Shown one piece after another: positions 18,908 through 26,576 of a stretch of DNA of 64,000 nt. The stretch covers positions 72,345-136,344 of the forward strand of contig CAZUCY010000001.1 in the NCBI GenBank assembly GCA_964618785.1. The letters are read 5' to 3'. The stretch is from FEN-1297 sp964618785. Lineage in GTDB: Bacteria > Bacteroidota > Ignavibacteria > Ignavibacteriales > Ignavibacteriaceae. The position numbers and the translations under genes are program-made. The notes under the pieces are model-generated. The model ran no database searches. It saw only the letters and a program-made list of their open reading frames with translations, and was not told the DNA's origin. Position 1 is the first letter of the stretch. Every line of letters begins with the position of its first letter.

Positions 18908-21900
18908 ATGTATAAATTTATATTTTTTTTAATCTTTATCATAGTAACTAACTGCAGTCGGCTTTTTGCTTCGGGGACCAATTTCTACACTCCTGTATAT
19001 TCCAACCCGTTTACCGAGCTGTGGCGCTGGCAGAGTTTTCCCGAGTTAATCGACAAGGGATGCCGTTGCATGATTGAAGATAAAAACGGGTTTTTATGGT
19101 TCGGTGTTAACGGCGGTGTGATGTGTTACGACGGTATGAACTGGAAATATTATTCCCTTACCAAAGATTCTTCCGATACACCGGTCGTTTCATTATGTTT
19201 TGCCGGCGACGGTTCTCTTTATTCTGGCTCTGCAAAAGGAATAAACCAATTAAAAAACGGTAAATGGAAATCAATCCCGTTGGATGTTGATCTCGGTGAT
19301 CCGGTGGAACATCCTTATAATAAGATACCTATTATTGAAGCTTTGGATGGAAGCATTTGGATCGGATGTCACCAGGGTGCTATTCGTATTAAGAATAATC
19401 AGGTTACTTTGTATAGAGAGAATGGTATTTATTCTGATCCAGCTAAGTTCGGTATGTTGCGAAAATTACCTTTATTCGATATTTATAGCATCTTTGAAGA
19501 TGTAACAGGCAAAATATGGTTCGGGTTAATTGATGGAAGAATTTTCAAATGTCAGTTTTATAATTACAATGTTGCTGCAAATCCATTATGGTATCGGGTA
19601 GATACCGAAAATGGTTATATTCAAACAAAATATCCTTTGATTAAGATAACGGAATCGGGCAAGGTATTTATTGCCTCCGGTCAAAATGATGGAGGCGTTA
19701 ATTATAAAGAGAATCAAAGGTGGAAGTTATTCAAGTCAAAACTATCTTTTGGAATTGATGATCTCTACTCTGATATTATTGAGTTAAATGACGGCTCCAT
19801 TTGTGCTGCCGGAGTGGGTTATATCTTCATTTATAAAGGCGATGGGTGGAAGATGTACCAAAGCACAAGTTTGCCCTTTGCATCCAATAGATTGATTTTA
19901 TTCGAAACGCATGATCAGAAATTCTATATCATTGGTTTGGGAAATGAAGTCTGGCGGATTGATCTTTCATTTAAACGATGGTTGACTTTAAAAGGACTTA
20001 GTTTTAAGACTGAAGACAATAAGGGCGGAAGATGGTTTATTTCTGTTGACAGGTCTATTGTTAAATGCGATGCGCAGTTGAAAACGTGGATAAGGTATAC
20101 AAAAGCCGACGGGGTTATTGATGCGCCTGTAAATATTCTTATTTCAAGGAACGGTAATATTTGGGTAGCCGGAAGTGACCATCAAATTGCCGCTACAGCC
20201 TGCTTTGATGGTAATCGATGGACCAAACAGCTTCACCCTACTTTAGGCTGGGGAATTGATCGCCGTGCTGTCTTTGAAGCTACCGACGGCTCTTTATGGT
20301 TTGGCACGGCTTCTGACGTCTCTTTTGAAAAGGGTCAGAAAGGTGGAATTGTTAGATATTCTAATATTGATAATCCCGATGATATTCATTTTGAATATTA
20401 CTATGCCGACAATAATTTCAAACTTACTGGCATTTACGGTATTGGTGAGACTGCCGATAGTACAATCTGGGTTGGAGGGCTTGGTTTTTATAGTTTCAAT
20501 CTAAAGAATCATAAGTGGAGTAGAATTTTGAATCCCTCTGGTTTGAATGCAAGTTTTATTGATTGTTTGGGTACTTCTAAATCTGGAGACCTTTGGGTAG
20601 GTTCAAGAACGAACGGTGTTTATTTCTATGATAGCAAGACAAAGGAATGGCATCAATATACCGTTAACAACGGGCTTTCAAGTAATACTATTATCAATAT
20701 TTTGGTTGTATCTAATCAAAATGTTTGGGTTGCAACTAATCGCGATATTTCTCACTTTGACGGTTTGAACTGGACTAAAAATTCCTTCCACAGTTTTTTA
20801 AAACCTAAACTGGATGCAATAGCTATAAAATCTACAAAAGATGGCGGGCTATGGGTGAACCAGAATTTACCTGAATGGTACCGGAAGGGTTTGTACAATG
20901 ACCTCAATATAAAAGAGTCTTACGATGATTTTTATACTACTCTTTATCATCCGGATAAATTAGCTCCCAAAACAATTATTACATTCGCTCAGAAAAAAAT
21001 TGCTCAGCCGGGCAATGTAATATTATCCTGGACGGCAACTGATCCGTGGAAATTGACTCCCGTTGAGCAGATTCAATATTCTTATAGGATGGATAATAAT
21101 TCGTGGTCAAACTTTACGTATCAAACTGAGATTATATTCTTTTCGTTATCTGCGGGCGATCATACTTTTGAGGTTAAGGCACGGGATAGAGATTTTAATG
21201 TTGATCCCACGCCTGCTAAGGTTTCTTTCTATGTTGTTCAGCCCATTTGGGCGCAGCCATGGTTCATATTATTAATTCTTTCATTTTTGTCAATCATTGC
21301 TTTCTTTATTTATCATTTATATCACCGGAATAAAATCATTGAAGAAATTTCCGAAACAAAAATGCGGCTTTTCGCAAATATTTCGCATGAGCTTCGAACT
21401 CCTTTAACACTTATTATGGGACCGCTTCAAAAGGTAATCGAATCACATTTACTTAGTAAAGATTTGGTTAAACCTCTGAACCTTGTGAATCGTAACTGTT
21501 ATCGTTTGTTAAGGCTTGTAAACCAGGTGTTGGATTTTAAGAAACTTGAAACCGGTCAACTCAAATTCGAACCGATAAAAGGCGATATTATTGATTTTTT
21601 ACGGGAGGAAGTTTCGATCTTTCATGAATTTGCAGAATCAAAAAAGATTAAATTAAAATTAGAAACCGGTATCGATAAATTGGAAATATGGTTTGACCCT
21701 GATAAAATTGAAAAAATCATGTTTAATTTGCTGTCCAATGCATTAAAGTTTACTAACCAAAATGGTTCTGTCTCCGTGCTAATTTCAAAATTAAATGCTG
21801 GTAAAACTCGAATAATTAATCTGGGACTGAACAAACCTGTTGAATTTTCTGATTGGCTGGAAATTAGAGTCAGTGATTCCGGTGTTGGTATTTCAAAACA

Positions 21901-22972
21901 AAACCTTAATAAAATATTTGATCGTTTTTATCAGGTACAGGATCATCGCAATACGGCAGTCGGCGGAACCGGTATTGGTCTGTCTGTTGCAAAAGAAATG
22001 ATAAATATTCATGGCGGTAAAATATATGTTGAAAGTTCCGAAGGAATTGGTACTTTGTTTATAGTCGATATTCCTGTTATTGATGAAATAGTTTTCGAGA
22101 CCAATGTTCAGTCTCAAGTGATTGAGAAATCAGGATTTATCAAACAGAAATTTCCTGAGAATGGAAATGAAGGTATCCCGGATATTGTTGAAGATGAAGG
22201 AAAATCAAAAAATAGAAGCAAAATATTGATTGTCGAAGATCATAAGGAGATGCGCGAATATATTAGAGAGGAATTGGAAAATGAATATGAAATTATGGAA
22301 GCCGTTGATGGCGAGGATGCATTGAACAAAGCTTTGAATTTTGGACCGGAGATAATTGTAAGTGATATTATGATGCCTAAGATGGATGGGATTGAATTCT
22401 GTAAGCGGATTAAAACTGATGAGAGAACCAGTCATATTTCCATTATTTTACTCACTGCCCATTCTTCTCAGGAATATAAAATGATGGGACTTGAAACCGG
22501 CGCTGATGAATATCTTACAAAGCCGTTTTTCATCAAAGAGCTCCAAATTAGAATACATAATATCTTAGAAACAAGAAAAAAACTGAGAGAAAATCTAAGT
22601 AAATATTTACAGATTGAACCCAGCAATATTGAAATTACTTCGGTAGATCAAAAATTCTTGAAAAGAGCAATCGATATTATCGAAGAGCATATGGACGATT
22701 CAGAATTTAATGTGGAAACGTTTAGTAAATTGGTTGGGATGAGTCGCGTTAGTTTGTATCACAAATTGAAATCTCTCACAAATTACTCGGTCCAAGAAGT
22801 TATTTTTGCTGTTCGTTTGAAACGGGCAGCGCAATTGCTCAAAGAATCCGGCATGACTGTAACCGAAATTGCTTATTCTGTAGGTTTCAAAGATCCGTCA
22901 CATTTTAGTAAGTCATTCAAAAAACATTTTGGGGTTCCGCCAAAATCATTTATTAATGATAGGGAAAAATAA
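18908..22972 (+). CDS. Hybrid two-component system sensor-regulator (one-component kinase/receiver/AraC fusion)
   Basis: Full-length hybrid regulator of polysaccharide-use genes. It has a signal peptide (MYKFIFFLIFIIVTNC...), about 700 residues of periplasmic reg_prop propeller repeats (GSIWIGCHQGAIRIK, GDLWVGSRTNGVYFYD), a Y_Y_Y domain, one membrane helix (about 783-805), a HisKA dimerisation helix with His827 (ISHELRTPLTLI), an HATPase (GVGISKQNLNKIFDRF, GGTGIGLSVAKEM), a receiver with phospho-acceptor Asp1153 (VSDIMMPKMDG) and a C-terminal AraC double HTH. ATG 18908 is preferred for its clean signal peptide; an in-frame TTG at 18845 lies 11 nt after GGAG and would add 21 residues. It should sense an oligosaccharide in the periplasm and activate neighbouring units. 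It is a paralogue of the truncated gene at 1-293. Confidence 0.95.
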   Translation: MYKFIFFLIFIIVTNCSRLFASGTNFYTPVYSNPFTELWRWQSFPELIDKGCRCMIEDKNGFLWFGVNGGVMCYDGMNWKYYSLTKDSSDTPVVSLCFAGDGSLYSGSAKGINQLKNGKWKSIPLDVDLGDPVEHPYNKIPIIEALDGSIWIGCHQGAIRIKNNQVTLYRENGIYSDPAKFGMLRKLPLFDIYSIFEDVTGKIWFGLIDGRIFKCQFYNYNVAANPLWYRVDTENGYIQTKYPLIKITESGKVFIASGQNDGGVNYKENQRWKLFKSKLSFGIDDLYSDIIELNDGSICAAGVGYIFIYKGDGWKMYQSTSLPFASNRLILFETHDQKFYIIGLGNEVWRIDLSFKRWLTLKGLSFKTEDNKGGRWFISVDRSIVKCDAQLKTWIRYTKADGVIDAPVNILISRNGNIWVAGSDHQIAATACFDGNRWTKQLHPTLGWGIDRRAVFEATDGSLWFGTASDVSFEKGQKGGIVRYSNIDNPDDIHFEYYYADNNFKLTGIYGIGETADSTIWVGGLGFYSFNLKNHKWSRILNPSGLNASFIDCLGTSKSGDLWVGSRTNGVYFYDSKTKEWHQYTVNNGLSSNTIINILVVSNQNVWVATNRDISHFDGLNWTKNSFHSFLKPKLDAIAIKSTKDGGLWVNQNLPEWYRKGLYNDLNIKESYDDFYTTLYHPDKLAPKTIITFAQKKIAQPGNVILSWTATDPWKLTPVEQIQYSYRMDNNSWSNFTYQTEIIFFSLSAGDHTFEVKARDRDFNVDPTPAKVSFYVVQPIWAQPWFILLILSFLSIIAFFIYHLYHRNKIIEEISETKMRLFANISHELRTPLTLIMGPLQKVIESHLLSKDLVKPLNLVNRNCYRLLRLVNQVLDFKKLETGQLKFEPIKGDIIDFLREEVSIFHEFAESKKIKLKLETGIDKLEIWFDPDKIEKIMFNLLSNALKFTNQNGSVSVLISKLNAGKTRIINLGLNKPVEFSDWLEIRVSDSGVGISKQNLNKIFDRFYQVQDHRNTAVGGTGIGLSVAKEMINIHGGKIYVESSEGIGTLFIVDIPVIDEIVFETNVQSQVIEKSGFIKQKFPENGNEGIPDIVEDEGKSKNRSKILIVEDHKEMREYIREELENEYEIMEAVDGEDALNKALNFGPEIIVSDIMMPKMDGIEFCKRIKTDERTSHISIILLTAHSSQEYKMMGLETGADEYLTKPFFIKELQIRIHNILETRKKLRENLSKYLQIEPSNIEITSVDQKFLKRAIDIIEEHMDDSEFNVETFSKLVGMSRVSLYHKLKSLTNYSVQEVIFAVRLKRAAQLLKESGMTVTEIAYSVGFKDPSHFSKSFKKHFGVPPKSFINDREK

Positions 22973-23527
22973 GGTCATAATTCTTTTTATCCTGATTTTT
23001 TAACCTCTTTTCGCAAAATTTTATATTTTTTAACCCACGTACCCGAAAATTATATTCATAAACAAGTATTCCGAATACCCTGAATCTATTTTTTAGTCGT
23101 AAAAATAAGTTTTCTTTACAATTATTAAAGAATGGATTTATTCTGTCTTAAAATTGTTGAGAAAAGCAGTAAGTATCTTTTTTCAGGTCGTTTAGTGCTT
23201 TTTGATATACTAAATCCGGAACTTATAATAAACCGAACCATGGATGTATGGTTGGCGTATTTATTATCTGACTAACCGGTAAGAAAAAGTACCTGCCGGG
23301 AAACGGTAATATAGGCAAAATAGTTTCCTTAGGTCTCGGCAAAAGTTTTGGCGATTTTGTCGAATTTTATTTCGCTCTCAAATTTGAGCAAAAATAAACA
23401 CAGCGGGCTCTGATTGTTCAATTTTGAAACTGTTCTGAAGATGTCTTTTTATGCCGGGTAAAAATAAAAACGAATACAAAAATTTAGGTTAAACAATATT
23501 TTTCAGAGAGAGGTAGAATATATTTAT
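22973..23527. other. Long upstream spacer of the GH63-like gene, with candidate motif and coding fossil
   Basis: No intact gene. Bases 23028-23076 (TTTTTTAACCCACGTACCCG then AAAATTATATTCATAAACAA) resemble 46276-46316 before the second TonB-dependent receptor (TTTAACCCACAGACCCAAAA), and may be a regulator-binding region. Bases 23206-23397 hold one frame with a single in-frame TGA at 23269. It reads SGTYNKPNHGCMVGVFII, then YLPGNGNIGKIVSLGLGKSF and DFVEFYFALKFEQK before a TAA. The wording is coding-like and may be a gene relic. Confidence 0.35.
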
Positions 23528-26305
23528 ATGTCTTTTGCTAAAAAGTGTCAATTACTGTTAATAATTGTTTTATTGTTTCCGGTTAATAAAATACATTCTC
23601 AATCTGCCATGAATCCGGAATTATATAAAAATCTTAACGAGACACATGATCTGAATCTGCCTGATTGGGGCCCCTATTCTAAACGTTACATCGGTGTATC
23701 TCATATCCCTGATAAAAGCAGCGGCTTAAGATTCGATCTGACTGTATTTCCTGGCTTTTATAGAAGAGAAGTTTTTGTTCCAAATGTTTTGTTTGAAAAC
23801 AGTTACCATCCGTGGGATGCGTCGCCTAACCTCGAATATTTTTGTTTCCGTCATGAACTTGAATGGAAAGATAAAGTTTATACCGATATTTCTTATTCGG
23901 AAATGACGCCTAATTCAAGATTGATTAGGATTGAGTGCGTTAACAATACGGATAACAATCAAAACCTTGCTTTGCATTTCATGGCTTCCATTAATTTTCC
24001 GCCTCCGTTTTCTTCTGATGACCGTACTGTAATTATATTGCCTGAAGGTGCGGAATGGATTAATGCGATTGATTATAAAGAGCTTAATTTTTTTAAACAG
24101 AGACCAACGGATAACTTAGTGCCTGACGGAAAAATGCGGGGGGAATTGAGGGATACCGGTTTTGTAAATGGTTCCGGAATAGGAATGAATTTTGGCTTGG
24201 ATAAAGGGGATTTTATTTCTTATGAGATCAATGCAAAAAAAGATTTTAATGATGGCATTCTTTTAATACGTTATAAATTGAGTGAAAGTAAAAAATTATC
24301 TTTCGACCTTTCCGGAATGATTGATGGAATTATCACATTTAAGGGTGAAAATGAATTTGGTCTTGATACATTACACGTTGGGAAAATAAAAGCTGGGATT
24401 CATATGCTTACTCTTACTTCCGAAGGTGGAAATCCTATAGAGTTTGACGGGTTTGTATTGGCAGATTCTGATTCAATTCAAGGTGTTGAGTTCAAACAAA
24501 AAGCCTTAAATCCCGTAGCAAAAATACTTAATGGCCCCGTTAAGAATTCTCTCATCCTGAAATATGATGACGTGGATTTATATTACGGGCTTCTTTGGAA
24601 GTATGATTTATTTGAAATTCGTCAATGGTATGGCAGCAACATTTCCGATTATTTTAAACAGATGGTAAACGAACACGTATCAAAAGTTTTTCATGGCGAA
24701 GGTGATGGTCATTTTACGAATGTTTTTCTTAAACCTATTGAGCTTCTGCCAAAATCAAACAAAATTCTGTACGGGGTTGTTTGCTGCGGCGCTAAGGATG
24801 AGGTTGAAAAATATTTGAGCGAAATTGATAAATTGCAGGATCAATACGAAGGATACTACCTTGCCGCAAAAAAACTTGTCGTTCAAAAACCTGTTAACCT
24901 TGACGGCGAAAAATATAAGTTCAGTATCGAGAGAATGGAAGCAACTCTTGCATGCAATGTCGTCTATCCGGTTTATATGCAAAAATCATATATCCGGCAC
25001 CGTACACCCGGCAGATGGTGGGATTGCCTTTACACATGGGATTCCGGATTCATTGGTCTTGGACTTCTTCGAATGGATACTTTGAGTGCCATAGAAAATT
25101 TGAACGCTTATGTCCAGGAACCTGGCGCGCAATCGGCATTTATTCATCACGGTTCTCCTGTGCCCGTTCAGCAATATTTATTTCTTGACCTTTGGAATCA
25201 AACACAGTCAAAAACGCTGCTGGAATATTTTTATCCCCGCCTAAAACAGTATCACGAATTCCTGGCGGGCAGGTTGGGCAGTTCTACTACTCGATCAATG
25301 AAATCAAACCTTTTGAAAACATGGGATTATTTTTATAGTTCTGGCGGATGGGATGATTATCCTGCCCAAAAGTACACTCACGAGCAAAATCTGGATGCTA
25401 CAACTTCTCCAATAATAACTACTTCTCAGGCTATTCGAACTGCAAAAATTTTAAAAATGATTGCTAATTATCTTGGAAAGAAAGATGATATAAAAGGATA
25501 CAATGATGATATTGAAACATTTAGTAATGCAATTCAAAAATATGCCTGGGATGACGCTTCGGGATATTTTGGTTATGTCGTTCATGATAATAATGGAAAT
25601 CCAATGCACATTCTGAAATATCAGGATAAGGTAAACTATGATATGGGCTTTGACGGCGCTTATCCTTTGATTGCTGGTATTTGTACAGATGATCAAAAAC
25701 AGAAAATCCTTAACTCGCTTAAATCAGATAAGCATCTTTGGTCAAATACCGGATTATCCGCAGTTGATCAGTCCGCTCCATATTATAAAATTGACGGATA
25801 TTGGAATGGAACAGTTTGGATGTCGCATCAATGGTTTTTCTGGAAAACAATGCTGGACCTGGGTGAAGCAGATTTCGCATTTAAAATTGCTAAAACAGGC
25901 TTGGATGTTTGGAAACATGAAGTTGAGGCTACTTATAACTGTATGGAACATTTTATTGTCGAATCAGGTCGGGGGGCTGGCTGGCATGAATTCGGAGGAT
26001 TGTCGTCGCCGGTTCTTATGTGGTATTCAGCTTATTTTAATCCTGGTAATTTTACTTCTGGTTTTGATACCTGGATTGAAAATAAAAAATTCAATAATAA
26101 TAACAGTGAGTTTTTAGCGGATCTTTCCTTTATGGGAAATAGTAATATAACTTCTGTTGTTGCTTGTATGAATCCCGATTATCAGTACTCTGTGAAATGG
26201 AACGGAAAGGAATTAACTTATAAATCATTAGCTCATGGAACATTAAGCGTCGATATTCCTGTAGACAAGGTGAAAAAGGGAAGACTGGAGATTGAAAAAA
26301 TATAA
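23528..26305 (+). CDS. GH63/mannosylglycerate-hydrolase-like (alpha/alpha)6 glycosidase
   Basis: Secreted 925-residue protein with a signal peptide (about 1-24, ending KIHSQS). An N-terminal beta-rich region (about 50-430) precedes an (alpha/alpha)6 barrel (about 460-860) of the clan that contains GH63 alpha-glucosidases and MGH1-like mannosylglycerate hydrolases. Barrel marks are GRWWDCLYTWDSGFIGLGLL (general acid Asp of the WDSGF motif), WDDYPAQKYTHEQ, DGYWNGTVWMSHQWFFWK and GAGWHEFGGLSSPV (candidate base Glu). It removes an alpha-linked residue, probably glucose or mannose. The start lacks a close Shine-Dalgarno (AGAGAGG is ~13 nt away). It is probably transcribed with or near the GH92 at 26577 and lies just after the hybrid regulator. 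Confidence 0.82.
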   Translation: MSFAKKCQLLLIIVLLFPVNKIHSQSAMNPELYKNLNETHDLNLPDWGPYSKRYIGVSHIPDKSSGLRFDLTVFPGFYRREVFVPNVLFENSYHPWDASPNLEYFCFRHELEWKDKVYTDISYSEMTPNSRLIRIECVNNTDNNQNLALHFMASINFPPPFSSDDRTVIILPEGAEWINAIDYKELNFFKQRPTDNLVPDGKMRGELRDTGFVNGSGIGMNFGLDKGDFISYEINAKKDFNDGILLIRYKLSESKKLSFDLSGMIDGIITFKGENEFGLDTLHVGKIKAGIHMLTLTSEGGNPIEFDGFVLADSDSIQGVEFKQKALNPVAKILNGPVKNSLILKYDDVDLYYGLLWKYDLFEIRQWYGSNISDYFKQMVNEHVSKVFHGEGDGHFTNVFLKPIELLPKSNKILYGVVCCGAKDEVEKYLSEIDKLQDQYEGYYLAAKKLVVQKPVNLDGEKYKFSIERMEATLACNVVYPVYMQKSYIRHRTPGRWWDCLYTWDSGFIGLGLLRMDTLSAIENLNAYVQEPGAQSAFIHHGSPVPVQQYLFLDLWNQTQSKTLLEYFYPRLKQYHEFLAGRLGSSTTRSMKSNLLKTWDYFYSSGGWDDYPAQKYTHEQNLDATTSPIITTSQAIRTAKILKMIANYLGKKDDIKGYNDDIETFSNAIQKYAWDDASGYFGYVVHDNNGNPMHILKYQDKVNYDMGFDGAYPLIAGICTDDQKQKILNSLKSDKHLWSNTGLSAVDQSAPYYKIDGYWNGTVWMSHQWFFWKTMLDLGEADFAFKIAKTGLDVWKHEVEATYNCMEHFIVESGRGAGWHEFGGLSSPVLMWYSAYFNPGNFTSGFDTWIENKKFNNNNSEFLADLSFMGNSNITSVVACMNPDYQYSVKWNGKELTYKSLAHGTLSVDIPVDKVKKGRLEIEKI

Positions 26306-26324
26306 ATATTTAGGTTCGTTTTAA

Positions 26325-26468
26325 AAATATAATTTATGCTCCGGCATTTTTCCTGTCTATAAAGAACAAGTTGTGAAAAATGATGTTGAGCGCTCCGTCC
26401 AAAAAGCAAAATTTGATATTACCGCACTGGGCAAACGTTATCTTTCTGTTTTAATTCAACAAATTTGA
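26325..26468 (+). pseudogene. Coding-like fragment between the GH63-like and GH92 genes
   Basis: After an in-frame TAA at 26322 a 47-codon open stretch ends in TGA: IFPVYKEQVVKNDVERSVQK then AKFDITALGKRYLSVLIQQI. A GTG inside it could start a tiny protein, but there is no clear ribosome site and no family I recognise. It is one of several coding-like scraps in the spacers of this locus. Chance cannot be excluded. Confidence 0.25.
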
Positions 26469-26576
26469 AGAAAGTATTATTGAAGTCCGGTGGAGAAGTA
26501 TTAAAATACAAATGCAAATTATTCCGGGAATTAATCTGTACAGAATAAAATATATTAACGTCATATTGAGAAAATT

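Noticed and set aside
25671..26117. 148-codon plus-strand frame inside the GH63-like gene
   Set aside because: Overlaps the catalytic barrel in another frame, with no start context or recognisable domain.
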